A stretch of 10,912 nucleotides of DNA from Syntrophaceae bacterium UBA1163 (GTDB taxonomy: Bacteria > Desulfobacterota > BSN033 > UBA1163). Below are positions 1-6,158 of this stretch, one piece after another. Location of the stretch: NCBI GenBank assembly GCA_002311635.1, contig DBZJ01000094.1:21423-32334 (forward strand), written 5' to 3'. Below the pieces are notes generated by a model. The model was not told the origin of the DNA. It did no database searches and saw nothing but the letters and a program-made list of their open reading frames with translations. Made by a program: the position numbers and the translations under genes. The stretch's first letter is position 1. Every line of letters starts with the position of its first letter.

Positions 1-146
1 GCCATGCACCACGCCCCGAACCACGTAGGGTTCGGGATTAGTCCTGAACTCGACGTAGTTCAGGATGGGGTGCATGGCAGCCCTGAACCTTACATGGTTC
101 AGGGCGCAATCCGCAATTGGAATAGGCCAACGCTTCACGGATGAGA
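1..146. repeat. Hairpin-rich repeat, copy A (left flank of the PIN/AbrB module)
   Basis: Positions 1-104 match 918-1021 with only three differences, and the similarity continues more weakly to about 146. An outer 10-bp stem (GCCATGCACC 1-10 with 69-78) encloses two perfect hairpins: 15-22 with 29-36, and 42-50 with 57-65. A third hairpin, 80-89 with 96-105, follows outside. Every loop and the spacer between the first two hairpins is 6 nt. The tail (106-146) belongs to a separate dispersed motif seen elsewhere in the window. The repeat may continue left of the window. No coding potential is apparent. Confidence 0.85.
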
Positions 147-168
147 CTTGGGCCTTTACTTCGTAAAT

Positions 169-597
169 TTAGTCAAACATTTTTATGAAATCTGAGGCAT
201 CAATGATTTTTATGGATCGATATTTTCTTAAATCGCACAAATCCTTGTCCCCGGTGACGATGCCATCGGCGTTGGCGGAGAGGGCACATAAGATAAACTT
301 GTCATCTCCGGGGTCTCTGCATGCTCCTTTGACGCGTTTGCTTACATTCACCACTTCGAAAAACGGAAGAATCTCGTGTTCGATCAGCGATTCTACCTCG
401 GCACGGGAAAGGGAGAATTTTCGATATTCAAGAACGGTCCTTAGTTCGCTAAAGGTCTCTTTTGAAATGACGGGAACGATCTTGCCTTTTTGCCATAACC
501 CCACAATCCTTGACAGCTCTCCCCTGAAAAGCAAAGCGGATATCAGAACATTCGTATCCAGCACCACGCGTATTATCTTTTTCGGCTTCTTGCCCAC
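169..597 (-). CDS. PIN-domain toxin, probable RNase of a type II toxin-antitoxin pair
   Basis: A 142-residue single-domain PIN protein of the kind annotated as putative toxin component, PIN family (COG1569-like). Known family members are Mg-dependent endoribonucleases. The acidic residues expected for the active site are visible: D14 in VVLDTNVL, E51 in ETFSEL, D95/D98/D99 in RDPGDDKF and D117/D119 in TGDKDL. The N-terminal strand and the central and C-terminal parts are all present and the length is normal, so the gene looks intact. The start is taken as GTG at 597, with a GAGG seven bases upstream. The start lies inside the end of the upstream antitoxin gene (25-nt overlap), the usual coupling in such operons. 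The RNA target cannot be told from sequence. Confidence 0.9.
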   Translation of the reverse strand: MGKKPKKIIRVVLDTNVLISALLFRGELSRIVGLWQKGKIVPVISKETFSELRTVLEYRKFSLSRAEVESLIEHEILPFFEVVNVSKRVKGACRDPGDDKFILCALSANADGIVTGDKDLCDLRKYRSIKIIDASDFIKMFD

Positions 598-812
598 TGG
601 ATTGCCTCGCCGACGTCTTTTTCAGTCAGGCCGAGCTTTTTCATTTTTTCCCTGACGCTGCCAAGGGATGATGCAACAGGAGTGATCCTCACCGGCATTA
701 AACGGATCGTATTGTCCTTGATGCTGACATCAAAATACTCGGCATCCGGGAGCGCTTTCACAATCTCCTTGGGCAAGGTGATCTGGTTCTTGGACGTCTT
801 CTTGGCAAGCAT
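573..812 (-). CDS. AbrB/SpoVT-type antitoxin paired with the PIN toxin
   Basis: A 79-residue protein whose first ~45 residues form a swapped-hairpin AbrB/MazE-like DNA-binding domain: KTSKNQITLPKEIVKAL followed by a strand with FDVSIKDNTIRLMP. The C-terminal ~35 residues, including SVREKMKKLGLTEKDV, are helical and charged, as expected of the part that wraps and blocks the toxin. It is the first gene of a two-gene operon and overlaps the PIN gene by 25 nt. The ATG at 812 has a strong Shine-Dalgarno (AAGGAGGT, plus-strand 821-828) eight bases upstream. Autorepression through the inverted repeat in its promoter is likely by analogy with other antitoxins, but this is inferred. Confidence 0.9.
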   Translation of the reverse strand: MLAKKTSKNQITLPKEIVKALPDAEYFDVSIKDNTIRLMPVRITPVASSLGSVREKMKKLGLTEKDVGEAIQWARSRKR

Positions 813-820
813 GATTCCTT

Positions 821-864
821 ACCTCCTTATTGTAAGGATACATTGTTATGGCTTTCTTTGTCAA
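821..864 (-). promoter_or_regulatory. Promoter and candidate operator of the AbrB/PIN operon
   Basis: Read on the minus strand, a perfect -35 TTGACA (859-864) is followed after 18 nt by TATCCT (835-840, four of six matches to TATAAT). A 6-bp inverted repeat, TCCTTA-3 nt-TAAGGA (824-838), covers the -10 and reaches into the Shine-Dalgarno, a natural position for autorepression by the AbrB-type antitoxin. The promoter call is good; the operator role is inferred. Confidence 0.65.
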
Positions 865-917
865 GAACTCTTTCGGGTGAGGGGAAACATTGCGAAGAGA
901 GGGGGCTTCCGCATTCC

Positions 918-1063
918 GCCATGCACCACGCCCCGAACCATGTAGGGTTCGGGATTAGTCCTGAACTCGACGTAGTTCAGGATGAGGTGCATGGCAGCCC
1001 CGAACCTTACATGGTTCAGGGCGCATTCCGCATTTGGAACGGCCAACTTTTTTACGGATGATA
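918..1063. repeat. Hairpin-rich repeat, copy B (right flank of the PIN/AbrB module)
   Basis: Direct copy of 1-146, offset by 917 bases. Stems: outer 918-927 with 986-995; inner hairpins 932-939 with 946-953, and 959-967 with 974-982; trailing hairpin 997-1006 with 1013-1022. The three differences from copy A fall in a loop (941), in the spacer before the outer stem closes (984) and in one arm of the trailing hairpin (1001), where a C/A mismatch now breaks the stem. The tail ends in GGCCAACTTTTTTACGGATG (1041-1060), a motif found several more times in the window. The remaining gene-free stretch 1064-1294 shows nothing clear beyond the ribosome binding site of the next gene. Confidence 0.85.
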
Positions 1064-1294
1064 TCCCATTTTACAATAGGCCTATTTTTTAAATAACGAA
1101 ACGACGGTCCCGGGGTTTTCAACATCCGGTGGCCCTAAAAAGGAAAGTAGGTTATTATAGGAAGTAGACTTGGGTGGATCAAGACCTTTCACCTGCAATT
1201 TAGCCCTGAGACAAAACATCTTTTTCGGCAAAATACGGCGTTTACCTTATTCCAAACCCCTTGATCTCACCGGGATAATTTTGGGGAGGTTAAT

Positions 1295-1477
1295 ATGAAA
1301 TGCGACCGATGTAACGGGATGATGATTCATGAGCAGTTTTTTTGTCCAAATGGTCCCTTCTTTAGCTGGCGGTGCTTAATTTGTGGAGAGGTGGTCGATC
1401 AGACGATCATAGAAAATCGGGATTATCAGAGCCATGGGGGGGAGTGGGACAGAAGAGGCAAGAAGTCGAAGACATAA
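1295..1477 (+). CDS. Small zinc-ribbon protein of unknown function
   Basis: A 60-residue protein with two CxxC knuckles, C3-x2-C6 and C27-x2-C30, spaced as in a minimal zinc ribbon. A fifth cysteine (C17) lies in the loop FFCPNGPFFSWR. The C-terminal third is charged and probably disordered. I recall similar short proteins (MKCxRCxG at the start, WRCxxCGE later) scattered through deltaproteobacterial genomes, but know of no assigned role. The start is well supported by GGGGAGGT four bases before the ATG. It is the only plus-strand gene here and stands alone, convergent with the methyltransferase gene 97 bases downstream. It could bind nucleic acid or a protein partner; nothing in the sequence decides this. 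Confidence 0.75.
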   Translation: MKCDRCNGMMIHEQFFCPNGPFFSWRCLICGEVVDQTIIENRDYQSHGGEWDRRGKKSKT

Positions 1478-1574
1478 TCCCATCTCAACCCTCCCAATCA
1501 TTTTTCCATCAACCCATCAACTCATTTACGCGTTAACTCGTCTGCGATCACGATTGGCCCAATGGATCTTCCAT

Positions 1575-3116
1575 TCATCGCGCCCGCTTGAGATACATTT
1601 CGAGACGGCAATCGAAGCCGCCAAGATCAATCACCTGCCGGTACTGCAATTTGAGCGATGGGTCTAAAGGTTCGATGCGCAGCGGATTGGCGAATACAAG
1701 CCGTCCGCCGGGCTTAAGCACCTCGGCGGCGACCGCAAAGAGATCCCCAAACAATCCGCGCAGGTTGGGGACCCGAATTCGCTTTCCCATGGGAGGGTTG
1801 GTGACGACGAGGGTCACGCTCTTGGGTCCCAAGCCTTCGACCTTCGCATAGTCGCGAAAGTCACAGCAGACGAATTTCGACTGAACGGCCTTCACCTGAG
1901 CGGCGGCAAAGTTGGCCCGGCTAATGGCAATGGCATCCGGGCTGAGATCCGTTCCGTAAATGCATTCCACCCCACCCAGCAGTGCCCTTTCTATAAGTTC
2001 CAACCCCGATCCGCAAAACGGGTCCCAGACGATCTCATGGTTCCCGCTTCGGCCCAGGCGGGCCATACAGGCCGCCAACGGAGGGTGGGATGCCGCACGA
2101 ATATCATCCTCACGATAGGTAAATCGCGGATCGGGCGTCAACTTCGGGCGCAATTCAACAGAGATTCCATCTCCTGTGGGGTGGAGATCCATCGACCAGG
2201 GAGCACTTCGCGGATCGTTCAGAATGTCCGGGCACATCGCATAGGCCCGGTTCGCCACGAGACGCACGGCACCTCTTTGGTGTCCCTTGGAAACAAACTC
2301 CAGGCGATAACGGATCGATCCTTCCGTGAAGGTGGCCAGGACAGACCGCGATAAGGACGATGTAATCAACGACGCCAGGGCATCGGCGGACTCTGCCGGG
2401 TCTGAGCTCCGGACAGTGCCAAGAAAAAAGCCAACCGTGGCAAAACACCTGAGTGTGTAAATGTCGGCCAGGGAAAAGGGCGCTACCGGCGTGATCGCGA
2501 CCAGGCGACTGCGAACCTCTACGACTCGGAATTTCCCGTGCTTCGCGATATACTCTTTCACTTCATCGCGGACAATCTTTTCCAACCCCTTGCGGCAGTG
2601 CAAATGGATTCGCAAGCGGGTGAAATCGGAGAGGGTGCTGTCCATTCGAATGACACTGGGCCTTTCCCTGCGCGCCACACTGGCTTTTACCTTCTGCTCG
2701 GTTTGCGGAAGGAAGCCACGAACTCCGCCCACGACGCTCAGTGTGGCCGTTCCGCCGATCTTATCCAGAGCCTGACCCAGGAATTTCTTCTCACGCTCGA
2801 TCGCGGTCGTCCGGAGCAACGAAAGCAGCGCCTCTTCCTCAACCGGTCCAGCACCGATCTTGGGCAGAGCCGTCATGGCGTAGCGTCTGACCTTCTCGCT
2901 CGGATCCTGCAACAGGCGAACAAGCCACGACCTCACCTCGGCCTTCTGCTTCGCGGTGCCGGATTCAGACAAGACCGTGCCCACCGCGCGAATGACCGCC
3001 ACCCGTTTTATTCGCTCCTCGGGAGTCGATCGATCGAACCGCGCCACTTCATCGTTCCATAACCTTCCACACGATAAGACGCGCAATTCATGATAAAGTT
3101 CCTTGTCGGTTTTCAT
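1575..3116 (-). CDS. HEAT-repeat / THUMP / Rossmann-fold RNA methyltransferase fusion
   Basis: A 513-residue protein. Residues ~35-125 look like HEAT-type helical repeats (for example LVRLLQDPSEKVRRYAMTALPKIG). Residues ~165-285 resemble a THUMP RNA-binding domain (LRIHLHCRKGLEKIVRDEV onward). Residues ~310-513 form a class I methyltransferase of the UPF0020/TrmN-RlmL type. SAM-binding motif I is DPFCGSG at 365-371, the ribose-binding acid is probably D390, and the catalytic motif is NPPMG at 440-444. The family normally makes N2-methylguanine in tRNA or rRNA using NPPY/NPPF, so Met at the aromatic position is unusual. I place the start at ATG 3116; a longer in-frame reading to a TTG at 3224 adds 36 arginine- and proline-rich residues unlike the protein. 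No strong ribosome binding site precedes 3116. The exact RNA target is unknown. Confidence 0.8.
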   Translation of the reverse strand: MKTDKELYHELRVLSCGRLWNDEVARFDRSTPEERIKRVAVIRAVGTVLSESGTAKQKAEVRSWLVRLLQDPSEKVRRYAMTALPKIGAGPVEEEALLSLLRTTAIEREKKFLGQALDKIGGTATLSVVGGVRGFLPQTEQKVKASVARRERPSVIRMDSTLSDFTRLRIHLHCRKGLEKIVRDEVKEYIAKHGKFRVVEVRSRLVAITPVAPFSLADIYTLRCFATVGFFLGTVRSSDPAESADALASLITSSLSRSVLATFTEGSIRYRLEFVSKGHQRGAVRLVANRAYAMCPDILNDPRSAPWSMDLHPTGDGISVELRPKLTPDPRFTYREDDIRAASHPPLAACMARLGRSGNHEIVWDPFCGSGLELIERALLGGVECIYGTDLSPDAIAISRANFAAAQVKAVQSKFVCCDFRDYAKVEGLGPKSVTLVVTNPPMGKRIRVPNLRGLFGDLFAVAAEVLKPGGRLVFANPLRIEPLDPSLKLQYRQVIDLGGFDCRLEMYLKRAR

Positions 3117-3345
3117 AGGCGACTGGAAGCAGGAGTCTTTTTCTGGACAATTTCCGAAAAGCGCGAACGTGTAGGGAGCCGGGGGTCGCCTGCATCTTCC
3201 GCGCCTCCGGACCGAAACAAACAATTGCTCATTGGCCTTAGGCTTTGAGCTTTACGCTTTACGTACGGATGAGGCCAAAGGTCAGTATTAAGAGAACGAA
3301 CCTGTTGAATGTTGCGGCCTGACCCCGTAGTCCTTTTTTGTTAGC
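3117..3345. other. Intergenic spacer with short dispersed text repeats
   Basis: No convincing gene. It holds the 16-mer GCTTTGAGCTTTACGC (3242-3257), found again exactly at 10667-10682, and GCCTGACCCCGTAG (3317-3330), nearly repeated at 6481-6494. Both recur only between genes. I see no factor-independent terminator for the Sir2 gene, which ends at 3346. Confidence 0.5.
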
Positions 3346-4143
3346 CTATTGGATCTTTTTTACTCTTTCCGCTATTTTGGGCAGGATTTCTCCGGTTTTT
3401 CCTTGAATGAGATAATCTGAAATTCTTCCAGTCAAAGGAGTGGGCTCGCCGTTTACTTCAATGATGATTGTGCCCGGACCGACCATCTGTGGTAAACTGG
3501 CAAAAGGATAAACGACAGCCGAGGTCCCACAAATTAGCATTAAATCGCATTTCCAAGCCTCTCTTTGACTTCCTTCAAGAACGTCGCTTGGAATGGGTTC
3601 CCCAAAGGAAACGACATCACCTTTGATCACGCCTCCACATTGGCAATAAGGAGGAAGCTTCCCCTCCATTTTAATTTTCTCCAAAGTGAGTTCATCTTTG
3701 CTGAACCTTCTGTTACAGAGGAAACACCTTAACTTATTAATGCCTCCATGGTACTCAATCGTTTTTTTGCTCCCTGCCTTTTGATGTAACTCATCCACAT
3801 TTTGGGTAATGACGCATTTTAATATTCCCATTTTCTCGAGTTCGGCTAAAGCGTAATGTCCGGGATTAGGTTGAAACTTTCCAATCTCCCCGAGAATTGA
3901 GAAGAGCCTCGACAGAGAGCTCTGAGGGTCCAGTCTTTCTTCCCAATATCTTTTTGGATTCGTCTTGAATTGCTCATAGACTTCATAGGCCTTCGTTTCA
4001 GCTTCAGGATTTTTGGTCCAAATTCCGTCCGGGCCACGGAAATCAGGGATTCCCGATTCGGTTGAAATCCCGGCACCGGTTAAAGCGATCCCATATCTTG
4101 CCTTGATTAAATCTTGGGCTGCCCTTTGTATTAAATCTTCCAT
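3346..4143 (-). CDS. Sir2-family NAD-dependent protein deacylase
   Basis: A 265-residue single-domain sirtuin. It would remove acyl groups from protein lysines, using NAD and releasing nicotinamide and O-acyl-ADP-ribose, in the cytoplasm. The hallmarks are in order: GAGISTESGIPDFRG at 23-37 (NAD binding), TQNVDELHQKAGS at 113-125, catalytic H132 in YHGG, the zinc cysteines C140/C143 and C167/C169, and CGTSAVVYPFASLP and IEVNGEPTP near the end. Glu follows NVD where Gly is common (NIDGLH). I do not see the Tyr-x-x-Arg pair of desuccinylase-type sirtuins, so deacetylation is the more likely activity. The ATG at 4143 has GAGGAGAT upstream. A TATACT at plus-strand 4175-4180 could be its -10, without a good -35. 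The gene is visibly AT-richer than its neighbours. Confidence 0.93.
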   Translation of the reverse strand: MEDLIQRAAQDLIKARYGIALTGAGISTESGIPDFRGPDGIWTKNPEAETKAYEVYEQFKTNPKRYWEERLDPQSSLSRLFSILGEIGKFQPNPGHYALAELEKMGILKCVITQNVDELHQKAGSKKTIEYHGGINKLRCFLCNRRFSKDELTLEKIKMEGKLPPYCQCGGVIKGDVVSFGEPIPSDVLEGSQREAWKCDLMLICGTSAVVYPFASLPQMVGPGTIIIEVNGEPTPLTGRISDYLIQGKTGEILPKIAERVKKIQ

Positions 4144-4286
4144 CTCTTATCTCCTCATCCAGCAATTTGAGCATAGTATATCCAGTTTGCTTTCTTCTTT
4201 CTGCCTTCTCTATTACGAGCCTGGTGAGGGCCTCGCAATCCACTGGGACATGACCCCACTCACTCAGCCCTCGGCTTAGGATGCCG

Positions 4287-5066
4287 TTATACCATCAATA
4301 ACCCGCCGTCAATATTGAATGCCTGTCCGGTAACGACGGAAGCCTCGCGGCTGGCAAGATACACGACCAGCGGCGCAATCTCGTCTGCATCGAGACGGCG
4401 ACCAATCGCCGTCAAACTCGCCTCAACCTCCGCAACCGATTGTCCGAGACGCTTCGCGTCATACTCCACGCGCAAATTGTTCATGCGTGTGCGCACGGGT
4501 CCGGGACAAATGGCGTTGACAGTGATACCCTGCTTCGCCGTCTCCATCGCCAACGTGCGCATCAGCCCCAAGAGTCCATGTTTGCTCGCCGCATACGCCG
4601 CGCCGTGCAACAAGCCTATCTTGCCGTTGACAGACGCGGTCATAATGATGCGCCCATACTTGCGCTCGATCATGGAAGGCAACGCTTTCTTCGAGAACAG
4701 ATAGGGTACGGTGAGGTTGACGTAGAGCATCGCCTCCCAGAGGTCGTCGCTGTAATCCACAACGGGCTTCGGTTTGTTCGGGCCGCTGCCCATACCCGCG
4801 TTGTTGATGAGGATGTCAATGTGCCCGAACGCTTGGGTGGCCTGGCTCCACACTCTCTCAACGGCGCCCTTCTGGCTGAGATCGGCTACAATGCTCTCGC
4901 ATCGCACGCCCGGGCGGCCAAGCTCCTTTTGCAATGCTTCGAGTTCTTGTGCCGAGCGTCCCGTGATAGCGACCCGTGCGCCTTCTGCTGCAAAGGCGCG
5001 GGCGATGGCTTCACCAATGCCCCGGCTTGAACCGGTAACCAGTGCCGTTTGGTCTTTCAGTTTCAT
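4287..5066 (-). CDS. Short-chain dehydrogenase/reductase (FabG-like SDR)
   Basis: A 259-residue classical SDR: a Rossmann-fold NAD(P)-dependent oxidoreductase, usually tetrameric and cytoplasmic. Visible motifs: the cofactor glycine motif TGSSRGIG (11-18), NNAG (88-91), and the catalytic tetrad N117, S145, Y158 and K162 (YAASK). The C-terminal GQAFNIDGG completes the family pattern. Arg15 and Arg37 after the second strand point to NADPH rather than NADH. Family members reduce 3-oxoacyl groups, sugars, steroids and many other carbonyls; the substrate cannot be read from sequence, so no gene symbol is given. The start is very well supported by AGGAGGT seven bases before the ATG at 5066. It appears monocistronic. 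Its base composition is GC-richer than the adjacent Sir2 and toxin-antitoxin genes, which may mean a separate origin. Confidence 0.92.
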   Translation of the reverse strand: MKLKDQTALVTGSSRGIGEAIARAFAAEGARVAITGRSAQELEALQKELGRPGVRCESIVADLSQKGAVERVWSQATQAFGHIDILINNAGMGSGPNKPKPVVDYSDDLWEAMLYVNLTVPYLFSKKALPSMIERKYGRIIMTASVNGKIGLLHGAAYAASKHGLLGLMRTLAMETAKQGITVNAICPGPVRTRMNNLRVEYDAKRLGQSVAEVEASLTAIGRRLDADEIAPLVVYLASREASVVTGQAFNIDGGLLMV

Positions 5067-5200
5067 ATGTCACCTCCTAAAAGATGTGCCTCTATTGGCA
5101 ATTTCGGTTTCGGCAATATCCTTAGGGATTGTGGTTTCTACGGACTATCGCCTGAATCTTCCCCTAAACTAAATCATTGAAGCAAACAGAAAGGTTTTTA

Positions 5201-5318
5201 ATTCCGCAATCCGAATTCCGAAATCCGCATTGGAAGTATTCTTCTCTTTTGATGTTTTCAATCTGAAATCTGCAATTTGAAATCTGAAATTAAGGTGGCC
5301 AACTTCTTTAGGGATGAC
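5201..5318. repeat. Degenerate ATTCCGCAATCCG tract followed by the GGCCAACTTTTTTAGGGATGAC motif
   Basis: Stuttered variants of ATTCCGCAATCCGAA (5201-5234) and AATCTGAAATCTGCAATTTG (5270-5289) precede GGCCAAC (5297-5303) and TTTAGGGATGAC (5307-5318). The same order of a CCGCAAT-type tract followed by this motif recurs at 106-146, 1023-1063, 9363-9426 and 9995-10035. It lies 40 bases beyond the 3' end of the RelE-type toxin gene. Confidence 0.6.
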
Positions 5319-5357
5319 CCGGACCTCCCAGCACCGACCTACAGAGGCGGGGAAGTG

Positions 5358-5663
5358 TTAATTTTCACCTACGTCCCGGGGTTCTTCGATCCTCTTCTGA
5401 AGGATCCGGAAGGTCTCTTCGTAGATCCGTTCTCGGGGACCGATGGCAGCAAGTTCTATCCGCCCCGGGTCCTTAACTCTATAGATGATTCTGAAAGAAC
5501 GGACTCGAAAACTCCTCGGCCCTGAAAGTTCATCTAAGAGGGCTTTGCCAGAATGAGGGTCAGCTAAAATCATCGTTAACGACGCTTTCACCTTCTTCTT
5601 CAGCATGGGATGCATCGTTCTGATCAGTTCCTTAACGTCCTTTGGAACAACCAATTTGTACAT
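5358..5663 (-). CDS. RelE/ParE-superfamily toxin
   Basis: A 101-residue toxin with the RelE/ParE layout: N-terminal strand (MYKLVV), two helices (KELIRTMHPMLKKKVKASLTMI) and a C-terminal sheet (SFRVRSFRIIYRV, RIELAAIGPRERIYEETFRI). Characteristic features are the GKALLDELSGP turn and conserved arginines in FRVRSFRIIY. It would act on mRNA in the ribosome or on gyrase; sequence alone does not tell which. The open frame runs upstream to 5879, but those extra residues are encoded by an inserted repeat. The chosen ATG at 5663 follows a GGGAG; an in-frame ATG at 5681 would add six residues. Its antitoxin is the Phd-like gene ending at 5860, now 196 bases upstream because of the insertion. Confidence 0.82.
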   Translation of the reverse strand: MYKLVVPKDVKELIRTMHPMLKKKVKASLTMILADPHSGKALLDELSGPRSFRVRSFRIIYRVKDPGRIELAAIGPRERIYEETFRILQKRIEEPRDVGEN

Positions 5664-5680
5664 GGGTCGCCGTTCTCCCA

Positions 5681-5865
5681 TTAGCGCGTTGCTAAAAAAG
5701 CGATTTTTTCTCTGGCTGCTCAAAAATGCCCAGATGCAAGGCTCCTGAAATCCCGAAGAATGAGGCGTAACCGGATGTACGCCGCAATGAGCCTGCCCCG
5801 TGCTTGACACGGGGAGGGATGAAGGCAACGCAGCAGACGGGTCGTTTTTCAGCAGCCGGTTAGCG
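5681..5865. mobile_element. Palindromic MITE/REP-like element (core 5687-5859) with 6-bp target duplication, inserted in a toxin-antitoxin operon
   Basis: TTAGCG occurs at 5681-5686 and again at 5860-5865, bracketing 173 bp with no gene of its own. The interior is a long imperfect palindrome: GGCTGCTCAAAAA (5714-5726) pairs with TTTTTCAGCAGCC (5845-5857) at 12 of 13 positions. A central hairpin is GGCGTA (5764-5769) with TACGCC (5778-5783). A second, CCCCGTG-CTTGA-CACGGGG, lies at 5796-5814. The left edge (CGTTGCTAAAAAAGCG) loosely resembles the complement of the right edge. I recall very similar palindromes as abundant repeats in deltaproteobacterial genomes. Removing the core and one TTAGCG restores an antitoxin stop codon overlapping an in-frame toxin ATG (TAATG). 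Confidence 0.75.
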
Positions 5866-6120
5866 GAACAATTCATCAAGGGTATACAACTTTGTCCTCT
5901 TCATTTTTAGCGCCCTCAGGCCCTTCTTTATCTCTTTCATCAGGGCTGAATCCGATCGAACAACGACCGTTTCCTTCAGATTTTCAAACCCTTCAGGGCT
6001 GACTAACACGGCGGCTGGCCGCCCGTTTTTAGTGATCACAATCTCTTCATCGGTCGCGTTGACGCTATCGATCAATCCGCTCAGTTTCATTTTAGCTTCG
6101 GACACAGATAAGGCTTTCAT
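5860..6120 (-). CDS. Phd/YefM-family antitoxin
   Basis: An 86-residue antitoxin. The N-terminal half is the Phd/YefM DNA-binding and dimerisation domain: MKALSVSEAKMKLSGLIDSV, then the strand pair EIVITKNGRPAAVLVSPEGFENL. The C-terminal half (MKEIKKGLRALKMKRTKLYTLDELF) is the helical tail expected to bind the toxin. An upstream ATG at 6135 is in frame, but it runs into the Shine-Dalgarno (GGAGGT) that sits seven bases before the ATG at 6120, so 6120 is preferred. Its stop codon lies exactly on one copy of the 6-bp duplication flanking the inserted element, so the protein is complete. A strong promoter lies upstream. Confidence 0.88.
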   Translation of the reverse strand: MKALSVSEAKMKLSGLIDSVNATDEEIVITKNGRPAAVLVSPEGFENLKETVVVRSDSALMKEIKKGLRALKMKRTKLYTLDELFR

Positions 6121-6158
6121 AAACTTGACCTCCATTTAGGTTGACCCGAATTCAGACT

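Noticed and set aside
1..78. Cloverleaf-like fold resembling a tRNA
   Set aside because: The outer stem is 10 bp with only two inner arms, and there is no anticodon arm, T-loop motif or discriminator/CCA context. It is a repeat with hairpins, not a tRNA.
185..655. Plus-strand open frame of 156 codons opposite the PIN gene
   Set aside because: It is antisense to a clear PIN/AbrB operon and its protein has no recognisable domain.
1..1063. CRISPR-like array from repeated units
   Set aside because: Only two long copies flank protein genes; there are no regularly spaced short repeats with unique spacers and no cas genes.
3117..3224. 36-codon N-terminal extension of the methyltransferase from a TTG
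   Set aside because: The residues are arginine- and proline-rich and unlike the protein, and an ATG at 3116 begins the plausible helical region.
3346..4143. Sir2 as part of an anti-phage defence system
   Set aside because: It is a single-domain, zinc-binding sirtuin with all catalytic residues and no Thoeris, Argonaute or other defence partner nearby.
4043..4243. Small minus-strand frame upstream of and overlapping the Sir2 start
   Set aside because: The stretch IEKAERRKQTGYTMLKLLDEE looks protein-like, but it starts with a GTG lacking a good ribosome binding site and most of it is out-of-frame Sir2 leader and coding sequence.
4440..5030. Long plus-strand frame opposite the SDR gene
   Set aside because: It mirrors GC-rich third positions of a well-supported SDR gene and shows no domain.
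5277..5525. Plus-strand frame at the 3' end of the RelE-type toxin
   Set aside because: It starts in a dispersed repeat and runs antisense through the toxin, with no ribosome binding site.
5664..5879. N-terminal extension of the RelE-type toxin
   Set aside because: These codons lie in the inserted palindromic element and the end of the antitoxin gene; the family's usual start MYKLVV is at 5663.
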